Positions 36,184 through 45,768 of a DNA stretch of 64,000 nt are shown in pieces (position 1 is the stretch's first letter; each line of letters starts with the position of its first letter). The notes beneath the pieces were generated by a model, which was not told the DNA's origin, ran no database searches, and worked only from the letters and a program-made list of their open reading frames with translations. Source of the stretch: Lysobacter auxotrophicus (GTDB taxonomy: Bacteria; Pseudomonadota; Gammaproteobacteria; Xanthomonadales; Xanthomonadaceae); NCBI RefSeq assembly GCF_027924565.1, contig NZ_AP027041.1:2170001-2234000 (forward strand), read 5' to 3'. The position numbers and the translations under genes were made by a program.

Positions 36184-37917
36184 TCAACCGCCGCCTTCGT
36201 CCTCGTCGCCGGCAATCTGCGCCGCGCGCCGCGCATCGAGTGTGCGCGACAGCCGGGCGATGTCGGGCGCCGACCAGTCCTGGATGCCCGCGACCTGCCG
36301 CCACGCCGCGACGTAGTGCGATGGCGCGAACACGTGGCCGAAGCCCATCGGCGCGTCGTCGGCGAGCATCATGTCCAGCACCAGCTGCATCGTCGACACT
36401 ACCGGATACCAGCGCATCTGCGGCGCGACGTCCGGCCCGCGCGGGTGCAGCCACGCCGGCGCGCTGAACACGTCGCGATGATCGAAGAAGGTGATCGCGT
36501 CGCTCGCGTATTGCAGGTAGATCACGCGCATCGGCCCCCACGGCGCGTCGGCCGGCACGGGCGAGCCGTGCTGGTTCATGAAGCGCACGAAGCGGCCATC
36601 GCGGAAGGTCGGCAACCACGCGGGCGATCCGGGATTGCGCATGAGCGTCATGCGTCGCCATTGCCGCGCGGCGAACGGCGGCCCGCTCCATAACGCGCCC
36701 TGCGGCGGATCGCCGAGCACGTCGACCAGTTCCAGCGAACGCTCCGAATTCATCGCGCCCAGGCTCAACCCGTGCAGGTACAGGCGCGGTCGCGCATCGT
36801 GCGGCAGCGTGCGCCAATAGCCGTAGACCGCCTCGAACAGCGCCTGCGAGCTTTCCTCGCCGTATTCGGGTTCGATCATCAGCGACAGCGGGCTGGACAG
36901 GTACGAGTACTGCATCGCCACGCTGGCGACGTCGCCGCGTCGCAGGTATTCGATCGACTCGATGCCGGCCGGATCGACCCATCCCGTCCCCGTCGGCGTG
37001 ACGATCACCAGCGCGCCGCGCGAGAAACCGCCGACGCGCTTGAGTTCGGCCAGCGCCAGTTGCGCGCGCGCCTGCGCGGACTCGCCTGACGGCAGGCCCG
37101 CGTAAACGCGCAACGGCGTTTGCGCCGGTTCGCCGGCGAGCGAGGCGATCTGGTGCGCGCCCGGAGCGGACGAAACGAAGCGCCGCCCCATGCGCCCGAG
37201 GTTTTCCCATGCGATGAGCGAGGCCGGACTTCCGGTGCGATACGCCTCGCGCGGCGGCGCGGTGTCGGGCGGGATCAGCGCATCGGCCTGGCGGAAGGAC
37301 GAATCGATGACCTGCAGCGCGATGCGCAGCACGATGCTGTTGCTGAGCACGATCACCACCACCAGCACCGCCGACACGCCCAGCACGCTCGCCACGCGCG
37401 GCGGCAACACCTTCGCGAGGGACAGCGAGAACACCACCGCCATGCCGCGCAGCACGCGCGCCAATGCGAGCAGCGCCGCGAACGCGAGCAGCGCCACCGC
37501 GGCGACGGTGAACGAATCGGCGCCTTCTTCCGGCGCCATCCGCAACGCGGCGCGCACATGGTTCTGCCAGTGCGGCGCGCGCCAGAACGCCCACAGCACG
37601 ATGAGCGCGCACATCCAGTACAGCGCATGCTTCACGCGCTTGGGCGTGCGGCCGCGCGACGGCGGCAGTTCGAAGGTTTCCCACAGCCAGCGCAGGAACA
37701 CGCCGATGGCGTAACCCGCGCCGAAGGCCACGCCCGCGAGCACGCCCTGCATCGTCGGCGTGCGCGGGATCAGGCTCGGCGTAAGCGATGCGACGAGGAA
37801 CAGCGCACCCAGGATGAGCCCGGCTGGCGACAGCGGCGCCCGGATGCGCGCGAACGCGGCGGCCCGCTTCCGCGTCGCCACGGCGATGCCGTTCCGATCG
37901 GCCATCTCCTCGCGCAT
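36184..37917 (-). CDS. Membrane-anchored alpha/beta-hydrolase family protein
   Basis: 577 residues. About five transmembrane helices fill the first 200 residues (GLILGALFLVASLTPSLIP, MQGVLAGVAFGAGYAIGVFL, ALYWMCALIVLWAFWRA, FTVAAVALLAFAALLALARVL, VASVLGVSAVLVVVIVLSN). The C-terminal half is a hydrolase domain with nucleophile elbow LHGLSLGAMNSE (G-L-S-L-G). This combination matches the Abhydrolase_9 family. The substrate is unknown, perhaps a lipid or cell-wall ester. ATG 37917 (MREEMADRNG) is used; ATG 37905 is nearly touching its GAGGAG and is less likely. Confidence 0.82.
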   Translation of the reverse strand: MREEMADRNGIAVATRKRAAAFARIRAPLSPAGLILGALFLVASLTPSLIPRTPTMQGVLAGVAFGAGYAIGVFLRWLWETFELPPSRGRTPKRVKHALYWMCALIVLWAFWRAPHWQNHVRAALRMAPEEGADSFTVAAVALLAFAALLALARVLRGMAVVFSLSLAKVLPPRVASVLGVSAVLVVVIVLSNSIVLRIALQVIDSSFRQADALIPPDTAPPREAYRTGSPASLIAWENLGRMGRRFVSSAPGAHQIASLAGEPAQTPLRVYAGLPSGESAQARAQLALAELKRVGGFSRGALVIVTPTGTGWVDPAGIESIEYLRRGDVASVAMQYSYLSSPLSLMIEPEYGEESSQALFEAVYGYWRTLPHDARPRLYLHGLSLGAMNSERSLELVDVLGDPPQGALWSGPPFAARQWRRMTLMRNPGSPAWLPTFRDGRFVRFMNQHGSPVPADAPWGPMRVIYLQYASDAITFFDHRDVFSAPAWLHPRGPDVAPQMRWYPVVSTMQLVLDMMLADDAPMGFGHVFAPSHYVAAWRQVAGIQDWSAPDIARLSRTLDARRAAQIAGDEDEGGG

Positions 37918-38057
37918 GGTCCCTTCGCAATGGCGTCGCACGGGACGCGCGCGAGGATAGGTGTACGCGACGTGATGGTTCCGTGATCCGCGTGCGATGC
38001 GCGCGCAGTGTGCGCAGCGCCCGTCCATGCGAACGCGCGGCACTTTATAGTGTGGCC

Positions 38058-39584
38058 ATGCAGATCCTAGAGCGGCACGGCTGGCCAAAGTGGGCAGTGG
38101 CGATCGGCGCGATATTCGCCGCGTGCGTCGCGCGCTCGCTGCTGTGGCCCGAAGTGTTCCACGAGGCCACGTTCCTTCCGTTCTTTGGGGCCGTGCTGTT
38201 GTCGGCGTGGTACGGCGGCCTTGGACCGGGGCTGCTGGCGCTCGCGCTCGGCGCGGCGTTCATGGCGTGGAGCATCTTCCCGCCGCTGGAGAACTTCGCC
38301 ATCTCCGATCCGCGCAGCCAGACCGGCATGGCGCTCTACCTCGCCTTCGGCACCGGCATCTGCCTGGCCTGCCATTCGCTGCACCGTGCGCGAAGTCGAC
38401 AACGGCTGTTCCAGTCCGAACTGCACGAGCGCGAACTGCAGCAGGCGCGGATGGAAGCCGAAGCCGAGCAGCTCGCCGCCGAAGCGCAGCGCAAGGACCG
38501 CTTCCTCGCCACGCTCGCGCACGAGTTGCGCAATCCACTGGCGCCGGTGCGGTACGCGATCGAGGTCGCGCGGCGCGACCAGAAGCGCACGCCCGACGCG
38601 CTCGCCACCATCGACCGCCAGATGGAGCACCTCAACCGGCTGGTCGAGGACCTGATGGACGTGAACCGCATCGCGCGCGACAACCTCGAACTGCGCATCG
38701 GCACGCATCGCGCGACCGACGTGCTCGCCGTCGCGCTGGAAACCGCGGGCCCGTTCATCGAGCACGCGCGCCACAAGCTGGAAATCGTCGAGCCCGATCC
38801 CGACTGGGCGCTGGAAGGCGACCTCGTGCGCGTCGCGCAGGCGGTCACCAACCTGCTCAACAACGCGGCGAAATTCACGCCGCCGGGCGGCGCGATCCGC
38901 GTGGAAATCGTGGCCGACCCGGACACGCTGGCGTTCACCGTCACCGACAACGGCGTGGGCATCGATCCGGGCGATACCGGGCGGCTGATGCAGGCGTTCG
39001 AGAAAGGCGAGCCGCCGCCGCACAAGGCGCCGGAAGGTCTCGGCATCGGGCTGGCGCTCGCCCGGCAGATCGCGCAGCTGCATGGCGGTTCGTTGAAGCT
39101 CGAGCGCGCACCCGACGGCATCGGCACGCGCGCGACGGCGTATTTCCCCCGCGCCGCCGACGCGCCGCCGCTGCCGGGCGTGCATCCCGTCGCGCGACGC
39201 CCCGACGCGGTCAGCGTGCTGGTCGCCGACGACAACCCAGACGCGGCGACGACCCTCGCGATGCTGCTGGAACTGGAAGGCCACACGGTGCACGTCGCCA
39301 GCGACGGCGAGGAAGCGTGCCGGCTGGCCGAAGCGGTGCGCCCGAACGTCGCCTTCATCGACCTGGGCATGCCGCGCCGCGACGGCCTGGAAGCCTGCCG
39401 CTGGATCCGCGAGCGCGACTGGGGCCACGACATGCGCCTGGTCGCCGTCACCGGATGGGGGCAGCAGTCCGATTTCGAGCGCACCCGCCTTGCCGGCTTC
39501 GACCTGCACCTGGTCAAACCGGTCGAACCCGGCGCGATCATCGAAGCGTTGCGCGCGCCGCTGGCGAGCTCGGCGCATTCCTGA
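38058..39584 (+). CDS. Hybrid sensor histidine kinase with C-terminal receiver domain
   Basis: 508 residues. Order: three to four N-terminal membrane helices of DUF4118 type (residues 10-110), a short coiled coil, HisKA with phospho-acceptor His155 in TLAHELRNPLAPVRYAIE, HATPase with N-box VTNLLNNAAKF and G-boxes DNGVGID and GLGIGLALA, then a receiver domain from about 385 with phospho-Asp435 in AFIDLGMPRRDG and Lys near the end (HLVKPVEPG). No extracytoplasmic sensory domain is visible. No separate response regulator or Hpt gene lies nearby; output must pass to proteins encoded elsewhere. ATG 38058 chosen because the membrane segment begins directly after it. Confidence 0.92.
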   Translation: MQILERHGWPKWAVAIGAIFAACVARSLLWPEVFHEATFLPFFGAVLLSAWYGGLGPGLLALALGAAFMAWSIFPPLENFAISDPRSQTGMALYLAFGTGICLACHSLHRARSRQRLFQSELHERELQQARMEAEAEQLAAEAQRKDRFLATLAHELRNPLAPVRYAIEVARRDQKRTPDALATIDRQMEHLNRLVEDLMDVNRIARDNLELRIGTHRATDVLAVALETAGPFIEHARHKLEIVEPDPDWALEGDLVRVAQAVTNLLNNAAKFTPPGGAIRVEIVADPDTLAFTVTDNGVGIDPGDTGRLMQAFEKGEPPPHKAPEGLGIGLALARQIAQLHGGSLKLERAPDGIGTRATAYFPRAADAPPLPGVHPVARRPDAVSVLVADDNPDAATTLAMLLELEGHTVHVASDGEEACRLAEAVRPNVAFIDLGMPRRDGLEACRWIRERDWGHDMRLVAVTGWGQQSDFERTRLAGFDLHLVKPVEPGAIIEALRAPLASSAHS

Positions 39585-39751
39585 TCGCGACGCCCAGCGA
39601 CGGGCGCGTCCGGGCATTCCGTCATGCGGCCGCCCGGCCGGTCCATCGTCGTCGCCCTGCCGCGCATCGACGCGGGCCGTTGCCCGGCGTGCGCGCGACG
39701 GTGGAATTGCTGATGGAGCACTCCGCGCGGGCGCATAGCCGCGCGGCGGCG

Positions 39752-40747
39752 TCACGCCAATGTCGGCGTCTGCGCCGTGCGCACCGCGCTCGGCGGCATG
39801 CCCATGATGCGTTTGAACGCGCGGCTGAAGGACGCTTCGGAGTCGTAGCCCAGGCGTTCGGCGGCGACGGTGACGCGCATGCCGTCGTGCTGGATCCAGC
39901 GCCGCGCCTGGAACATCTTCACTTTGGCGACGTAGCGCGCCGGGCTTTCGCCGACGATGCGCGTGAAGGCTTCGGCGAAGCGGGAGCGCGAAGCGCCCAT
40001 CAGGCGCGCGAGTTCCGGGACGTCCCAATTGCGCTCCGGGTCGGCATGGATCGCCGCGATGACCTTGCCGACCTTCGGGCACTGCACCGCCGCGATCCAG
40101 CCGGTGGAATCGCTGCAGCCGCATTCGACCCACGCACGGATGATGCTGGCGGCGAGCACGTCGGCCAGCCGCGCGAGGATGCCGCACGCGCCGATGCGAT
40201 CGAGCGACACCTCGCGCTCCATCGCCTCCAGCAGCGCGAGCACCGCCGGGTCGCGCTTGACCAGGGCGCCGGCGTGCATGAGGTCGGGCATCATCGCCAG
40301 CAGCGGATGCAGCGGATCGAGGTTGAAACGCATCGCGCCGCAGAACATCACGCTGGCATCCGCCGCGTCGTCCTGCTTCGCACCGGCCGAACGCACGAGG
40401 TAGAGGTTTTCCGACACCGCCTCGCGCGAGAGTTCGTGGATGTCGACGGCCGGAACGTCGGGCGAACTGGCCATCACGTGGAAACTGCCGCGCGGCAGCA
40501 GCACCGCGTCGCCGGGATGCAGCGGCTTCCATTCGGTGGAGGGCGTCCACAGCCAGGCCCCGCCGCGCGCGACGAAGTGGAAGCGCGCGTCGCGCTGCGC
40601 GGGGAAGGCGATCGCCCACGGCTCGCGCATGACGCAACGGCCGTATTCCACGCCGTCCAGGCGCAGGCCGAGCAGCACGCGGGTCAGCAGGTCACTCGCT
40701 TCGGGCGGTTGGACGGCCCCGATGAAGCGGGAGGAATCGTCATGCAT
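39752..40747 (-). CDS. AraC family transcriptional regulator (cupin-type sensor domain)
   Basis: 331 residues. The N-terminal half is a cupin-like ligand domain (RFHFVARGGAWLW, LHPGDAVLLPRGSFHVMAS) as in the AraC_binding_2/Cupin_6 group. The C-terminal 100 residues hold two helix-turn-helix motifs: VPELARLMGASRSRFAEAFTRIVG, and VTVAAERLGYDSEASFSRAFKRIMGMPP, the standard AraC signature. It is divergent from an MFS exporter gene with only about 74 bases between start codons, so it probably controls that exporter and itself. The inducer is unknown. Confidence 0.92.
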   Translation of the reverse strand: MHDDSSRFIGAVQPPEASDLLTRVLLGLRLDGVEYGRCVMREPWAIAFPAQRDARFHFVARGGAWLWTPSTEWKPLHPGDAVLLPRGSFHVMASSPDVPAVDIHELSREAVSENLYLVRSAGAKQDDAADASVMFCGAMRFNLDPLHPLLAMMPDLMHAGALVKRDPAVLALLEAMEREVSLDRIGACGILARLADVLAASIIRAWVECGCSDSTGWIAAVQCPKVGKVIAAIHADPERNWDVPELARLMGASRSRFAEAFTRIVGESPARYVAKVKMFQARRWIQHDGMRVTVAAERLGYDSEASFSRAFKRIMGMPPSAVRTAQTPTLA

Positions 40748-40821
40748 TGCGGCGGTTCCGGCATTCAAACGCCTGCATCGTACGCCTAACCTGCGCTGCC
40801 CCACCCCATCGGCAGCTTCCC

Positions 40822-42099
40822 GTGTCCTCAACCGAGTGTTCCGTTCTTGAGCGCGATGAGGTCGATCGCGCGGATGTCGATCGCGATGACGTCGCCCGCA
40901 ATGATCCCGTCAGCGACGCCGCATCCACCCTCGCGAACTGGCCGGCCGTCGCCTCGCTCACGCTCGGCGTGTTCGGCCTGGTGACGGCCGAATTCCTGCC
41001 GGCGAGCCTGCTTACCGCGATGGCCGCCGACCTGCACATCAGCGAAGGCGCGGCGGGGCAGACCGTCACCGCCACCGCGCTGGTCGGCGCGATCGCGGCG
41101 CCGTCGATCCCCGTACTCACGCGGCGCATGGACCGTCGCCGCGTCATGCTCGCGCTCACCCTCGCCTTGCTGCTGTCCAATGCGATCGCCGTGTTCGCGA
41201 AGGACCTGACGACGCTGCTGGTCGCGCGCGTGATGCTGGGCGTCGCGCTGGGCGGTTTCTGGTCGATGGCGGCGCCGCTCGCGCTGCGGCTGGTGCCCGA
41301 CGCGCTGTTCCCGCGCGCGATGTCGCTGATCCTTACCGGCGTGTCGGTCGCGACCGTGTGCGCGGCGCCCATCGGCGCGTGGATGGGCGACACCTGGGGC
41401 TGGCGCAGCGCGTTCGTCGCGGCGGGCGCGGTCGGACTGGTCACGCTCCTCGCGCAGTGGATCACCCTCCCCGCGCTGCCGCCGAAGTCGCAACCGGACC
41501 TGCGCGTGCTCGGCCAGCTCATCACGCGCGGGCCCGTGCGTGCGGCGCTGGTCGTCGTGCTGCTGGTGATTTCCGGCCACTTCGCCGGCTTCACCTACAT
41601 CCGGCCGTTGATGGAGAACGTCACGCACCTGTCGATCGGCGCGATTTCCGCGGTGTTGCTGGGCTACGGCATCGGCGGCTTCTTCGGGAACCTGGCCGGT
41701 GGCTACGTGGCCGGGCGCAGCGAGCGCCATGCGATCGTGCTCGGCAGCGTGTTCATCGCCGCGCTGGCGCTCGCGCTGCTGCTGGCCGGGCAATCGGCCA
41801 GCGTCGCGTCGGTGGCGATCGTGCTGTGGGGATTCGCGTTCGGCGCGTTCCCGGTCGGTTTCCAGATCTGGATCGTGCGCGCCGCGCCGGACCAGGCCGA
41901 AGGCGCGAGCGGCCTGCTCGTCGCCGCCTTCCAGACCGCGATCGCCACCGGCGCCATCGGCGGCGGCGTTCTCGTGGACCGCATCGGCGCCTTGGGCGGG
42001 CCGTGGTTCGCGGTTATCGCGATGACGCTCGGCGCCATCCTGACGCTGCGTTACGGGCCGCGGGGTTCCACTCCGGTAGCCGTCACGCCGACGCATTGA
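40822..42099 (+). CDS. MFS transporter of the DHA1 (drug/arabinose efflux) type
   Basis: 425 residues with 12 predicted helices. Motif A-like sequences occur after TM2 (PVLTRRMDRRRVML), and the TM1 segment LTLGVFGLVTAEFLPASLLTAMAADL is the classic N-terminus of the AraJ/YdhP/NepI-type exporters. Others include MLGVALGGFWSMAAPLALRL and GYGIGGFFGNLAGGYVAGR. It is expected to export sugars, nucleosides or drugs by proton antiport. The start is uncertain: GTG 40822 gives a 40-residue acidic N-terminal tail before the first helix, without a convincing ribosome site. Divergent from the AraC regulator. Confidence 0.88.
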   Translation: MSSTECSVLERDEVDRADVDRDDVARNDPVSDAASTLANWPAVASLTLGVFGLVTAEFLPASLLTAMAADLHISEGAAGQTVTATALVGAIAAPSIPVLTRRMDRRRVMLALTLALLLSNAIAVFAKDLTTLLVARVMLGVALGGFWSMAAPLALRLVPDALFPRAMSLILTGVSVATVCAAPIGAWMGDTWGWRSAFVAAGAVGLVTLLAQWITLPALPPKSQPDLRVLGQLITRGPVRAALVVVLLVISGHFAGFTYIRPLMENVTHLSIGAISAVLLGYGIGGFFGNLAGGYVAGRSERHAIVLGSVFIAALALALLLAGQSASVASVAIVLWGFAFGAFPVGFQIWIVRAAPDQAEGASGLLVAAFQTAIATGAIGGGVLVDRIGALGGPWFAVIAMTLGAILTLRYGPRGSTPVAVTPTH

Positions 42100-42120
42100 T
42101 CCATCACGAAGACCGCGACC

Positions 42121-43149
42121 ATGACCTCACCCCGCACCAACCGCCGCTTCCTCCTCGCCGCGCGCCCGCAGGGCATGCCGAAGCCCGACGATTTCCAGCT
42201 CGACACGCAACCGGCGCCCGAACCCGCCGATGGGCAGGTGCTGCTGCGCACGCGCTTCCTGTCGCTGGACCCGTACATGCGCGGGATGATGGACGAGGCC
42301 GGCCCCGGCTACGCGCCCGGCGTGAAGCTCGGCCAGACGATGGTCGGCGGCACGGTGAGCGAGGTCGTCGCCTCGCGCAATGCGCGCTTCCAGGTCGGGC
42401 AGCTCGTGCTGTCGAGCGCGGGCTGGCAGGAGTACGCGCTGTCCGATGGGTCCGACCTCACGCCGCTGGGCGAGATGTCGCGGCCTTCGCTGGCGCTCGG
42501 CGGGCTCGGCATGCCCGGCTTCACCGCATACGTCGGGCTGCTCGACATCGGCGAGCCCAAACCCGGCGAAACCGTCGTCGTCGCGGCGGCGACCGGCGCG
42601 GTGGGCTCGGTCGTGGGCCAGCTCGCGAAACTCAAGGGCGCGCGTGCGATCGGCATCGCCGGCGGCGCGGAGAAATGCCGCCACGCGGTGGAGGTGCTGG
42701 GCTTCGACGAATGCCTCGACCACCGCGCGCCGGATCTCAAGGCGCGACTCGCAGCCGCGTGCCCCGACGGCATCGACGTGTATTTCGAGAACGTCGGCGG
42801 TGAGGTGCTCGACGCGGTGCTGCCGCTGCTGAACCTGCACGCGCGCGTGCCGGTGTGCGGCTTCATCGCGCACTACAACGAGGAGCGCGGCGGCGCCGCC
42901 ACCGACAAGCGCACGCAGCTGCTCGCGACCGTGCTGGGCAAGCGCGTGCGCCTGCAGGGGTTCATCATCCTGGACCACTACGCCGACCGCTTCGCGGCGT
43001 TCCGGCGCGACATGACGCAGTGGATCGACGAGGGCCGCATCGTGCTGGTGGAGGATGTCGTCGAGCGGCTGGAACAGGCGCCGGACGCGTTCATCGGGCT
43101 GCTGCAGGGGCGCAACTTCGGGAAGCTGGTGGTGCGGGTTTCGGAGTAG
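42121..43149 (+). CDS. NADP-dependent MDR-family oxidoreductase (CurA/leukotriene B4 12-hydroxydehydrogenase type)
   Basis: 342 residues. The double-bond reductase branch of the zinc-independent MDR family is indicated by RFLSLDPYMRGMM, the GGLGMPGFTAYVGLLDIGEPKPGETVVVAAATGAVGSVVGQLAKLKG core in which the nucleotide motif reads AxxGAVGSxxGQ, then GIAGGAEKC (NADP 2'-phosphate region), YFENVGGEVLDAVLPLLN and GFIILDHYADRF. It reduces activated C=C bonds of enones using NADPH. The length fits the family (about 340). It lies 21 bases after the MFS gene and is probably co-transcribed. Confidence 0.92.
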   Translation: MTSPRTNRRFLLAARPQGMPKPDDFQLDTQPAPEPADGQVLLRTRFLSLDPYMRGMMDEAGPGYAPGVKLGQTMVGGTVSEVVASRNARFQVGQLVLSSAGWQEYALSDGSDLTPLGEMSRPSLALGGLGMPGFTAYVGLLDIGEPKPGETVVVAAATGAVGSVVGQLAKLKGARAIGIAGGAEKCRHAVEVLGFDECLDHRAPDLKARLAAACPDGIDVYFENVGGEVLDAVLPLLNLHARVPVCGFIAHYNEERGGAATDKRTQLLATVLGKRVRLQGFIILDHYADRFAAFRRDMTQWIDEGRIVLVEDVVERLEQAPDAFIGLLQGRNFGKLVVRVSE

Positions 43150-43173
43150 TCGCGGTTGATGTGGGCGGATGGG

Positions 43174-43207
43174 AAAGCCCCGGGGGCGCTTCGCTTACCC
43201 GGGCTAC
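43174..43207. repeat. REP-like inverted repeat, copy 2 (partly decayed)
   Basis: CGCTTACCCGGGCTAC at 43192-43207 is identical to the right arm of copies 1 and 3. The left arm is reduced to AAGCCCCGGG (43174-43183). It sits between the convergent oxidoreductase and OmpA-like genes, whose stops are about 140 bases apart. Confidence 0.55.
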
Positions 43208-43286
43208 GAACGCCCGCGCTTCAATGCCCCGGCAAGGCGGAACGCCGCACCCAGGACGGTGCGGCATTTGCCACGTGGCGCGTGTC

Positions 43287-45746
43287 CTATTTGCGATACA
43301 GGTAGATCTCCACGCGCCGGTTACGCGCCCGCCCGTCCGGGTTGTCGGAGCCGTCCGGCTTGCGGTTCGGCTCGACCGGCTTGGTCGCGCCGAACCCGCG
43401 CGCCGCGTCGAAGGCGTAGTCGCGGTTGAACGCCCACTTGTTGCGCGTGAAGTAGTTCAGCACGCTCTGCGCGCGCCGCTTCGACAACGCGAGGTTGTAG
43501 CCGGGTTTCTTCTCCACGCTGTCGGTGTGGCCTTCCACGCCGATGCGCACATAGCCCGGCGGCAGCGTGTTGATGTAGCGGATGATGTCGCTCAGCGTCT
43601 GGTCGGCCTGGTAATGCAGCCAGTCGGTGTCGAAATCGAACAGCACGTCGCCCGGCGCGCGGATGACGAGGCCGAAATCGAAGGTCGCCACCTTGAAACC
43701 GACCGGGACGTCCTCCTTCGCCGGCAGGTTGAGCTTGAGGTCGTAGTCGGGATTGCCGGTCGGCCTGCCGTTGCCGTAATGGATCGACGTGCGTCCTAAG
43801 CCGTTGAAGCCGTGCCAGCCGGTCAGGTTCCAGTTGTCGACCTCCACGCGCATCAGCTCTTTCACCTTGTCGACGTCGTACACGGTGACCGAGCGCCACG
43901 ACTTCCCGATGCGATCCTTCAACGTCAGGCGTGCGAGCCGGTCGTGGAAATCGGCGAAGCTCATCGGCACGCGCGTCTTGAACTTCACGTAGCCCGAGTC
44001 GCGGAACGACACGCCCACCGGCAGGCCCGACGTCTTGCCGAGCGCGCTGATCGACATGCGGTGCGCGCGGTTGGTCTCGCGGTTCATCAGGTCGAACAGG
44101 CCGATCGCGCCGCCGACCTTCTTCGCGCCGCCGCCGACGGACGACAGGAACGCGATCGACCAGCGGTCGGTCTTCACGGCGTCCTGCGGATGGCGGCGCC
44201 GTGCTTCGTCTTCGTATTCGCTTTCGGCGCCTGCGTGTTGCCATGACATCGATTCGAGCGCCTGCGCGACCGTGCTTTCATCGAAACGTCCTTCATCGAG
44301 CCGGCTTTCATCGAGCTGACTTTGGTCGACCTGGTACTCGCTCGAAGGCGTTGCATCGAAGTACTCGTCGAAGCCGCGCTCGTCCAGCGACTCGGGTTGC
44401 TCCGCTTCCTGGCTCGGTGCCGGCGTGCCGACCATGCGCATGTAGCCGTGCGTCGCGTGGCCGAACGAAATGCCCGGCGTTGCGATGGTTGCGTTGTTGC
44501 CGCCCGGGATCGGGATCACAGACGGCTGCGTGTTCGCGCCGTTGGCCTCCAGTGCGTCGAAGGAGATCGAGAGCGACGCGCCGGCGGTCTTCGGACCTGC
44601 GCCGCCGCCCGGATCGACGAACACCGTGACCTTGCCGTCGAAGCTGCCCAGCCCGATGTTCGGCGCGCCGCGTCCGAGCAGGCGGAACGTGCGGAACTTC
44701 CGCGGCGGCCCCTCTTTGTAGTTGAACGAGCCGCCGAGCTTCGTCGGCCCGATGCCGAATCCCCCGCCCATCGTCTCGACCTTGAACACCGCGCGCTTGT
44801 TCTCCATGTGGTCGACGATCTGCAGGTCGGCCGCGACGGTGAGCACCTCGACGCCCGTCGCCACGCTCACTCCGATCGTGGCCGCACGCAGCAGCTGCAC
44901 GGAGAAGCGGTCTTCGATGACCGACGACGGCCGCTCCGGCGGCTTCGGCGGCGGCGGGATGAAGGTCACCTGGCGCACGATGAACACGACGCGCCGGTTC
45001 CGGCGGAACTCCGCTTCGTTCTTCGCGTTGGGCACTTTCAGCCGCTGCGAACCGAGGCCGAACTTCGTCGAGCGCCGCGCGATGCGGTCGGCGATGGCGT
45101 TGCCGCCCTTGCGCCGCAGCGCATCGACCAGCAGCGTGAAGCCGTTCTCGGCGCGCTCCTTGCTGATGCCATCCTCGAACCACTTGCGCTCCTTCGGGTC
45201 GGGAATCCGCCGCGCGATGTCGGCGAATCCTTCCACGCGAAAGGCGTAGATCGGCTGGCTGGTCTCGTTGCTGCGGATGATCTGGATCGCGAGGTCCTCG
45301 ATGGCCTTGCGCTGCGCCGGCGTGATGTCGGTGATGTATTCGGGGAAGCCGTCGAGCTCCAGCGCGGCACGCTCGCGGAAGTCCACCGGCGTGGGCAGGC
45401 GCTGCCGGTCTTCGTGCTCCTGCGCCGGCGTGGCTTCGTCCTCCGACCAGCCGACCTGCACGTCGGCCTCGGACTCCGATTCGCCCGGCGACCATTCGCC
45501 TTCCAGCGTTTCGTTCGTCGTAACGTCCGATTCGGCTTCCACGTCGAGCCAGGCGAGCCCTTCGTCCTCGTATTCGCCATGGCGCGTATCGGACGCTTCC
45601 TCCTCGCCGGCGATCGTCCCGCTGTAGGGCGTTTCCAGTTCGCTCCACGTCGGCGTGGTTTCGAAGCGGCTTGAGGTCGTGTCGGATTCGGCGAACGGCG
45701 CATCCAGTCCCAGTTCGTCGTACGGGGTGATCGGTGGCGCGGCCAT
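43287..45746 (-). CDS. Large protein with two OmpA-like domains and no signal peptide
   Basis: 819 residues. The first 110 are acidic and low-complexity with no export signal. An OmpA/MotB-like domain is visible at about 120-262 (YAFRVEGFADIARRIPD...FRRNRRVVFIVRQ) and a canonical one at the C-terminus (VLFDFDTDWLHYQ...IGVEGHTDSVEKKPGYNLALSKRRAQSV...GRARNRRVEIYL). Between them are two beta-rich segments of unknown type, separated by a short tandem repeat (SQLDESRLDEGRFDEST, about 485-505). OmpA-like domains bind peptidoglycan, yet no Sec or Tat signal is present. GGAGA precedes ATG 45746. Last gene of a five-gene operon, 22 bases after the previous stop. Confidence 0.82.
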   Translation of the reverse strand: MAAPPITPYDELGLDAPFAESDTTSSRFETTPTWSELETPYSGTIAGEEEASDTRHGEYEDEGLAWLDVEAESDVTTNETLEGEWSPGESESEADVQVGWSEDEATPAQEHEDRQRLPTPVDFRERAALELDGFPEYITDITPAQRKAIEDLAIQIIRSNETSQPIYAFRVEGFADIARRIPDPKERKWFEDGISKERAENGFTLLVDALRRKGGNAIADRIARRSTKFGLGSQRLKVPNAKNEAEFRRNRRVVFIVRQVTFIPPPPKPPERPSSVIEDRFSVQLLRAATIGVSVATGVEVLTVAADLQIVDHMENKRAVFKVETMGGGFGIGPTKLGGSFNYKEGPPRKFRTFRLLGRGAPNIGLGSFDGKVTVFVDPGGGAGPKTAGASLSISFDALEANGANTQPSVIPIPGGNNATIATPGISFGHATHGYMRMVGTPAPSQEAEQPESLDERGFDEYFDATPSSEYQVDQSQLDESRLDEGRFDESTVAQALESMSWQHAGAESEYEDEARRRHPQDAVKTDRWSIAFLSSVGGGAKKVGGAIGLFDLMNRETNRAHRMSISALGKTSGLPVGVSFRDSGYVKFKTRVPMSFADFHDRLARLTLKDRIGKSWRSVTVYDVDKVKELMRVEVDNWNLTGWHGFNGLGRTSIHYGNGRPTGNPDYDLKLNLPAKEDVPVGFKVATFDFGLVIRAPGDVLFDFDTDWLHYQADQTLSDIIRYINTLPPGYVRIGVEGHTDSVEKKPGYNLALSKRRAQSVLNYFTRNKWAFNRDYAFDAARGFGATKPVEPNRKPDGSDNPDGRARNRRVEIYLYRK

Positions 45747-45768
45747 GGCGGTTCTCCGTTCGAAGGGT

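Noticed and set aside
38090-40789. Long plus-strand frame of 899 codons overlapping the histidine kinase and AraC genes
   Set aside because: Arg/Ala-rich out-of-frame translation; the kinase and regulator frames carry full domain motifs.
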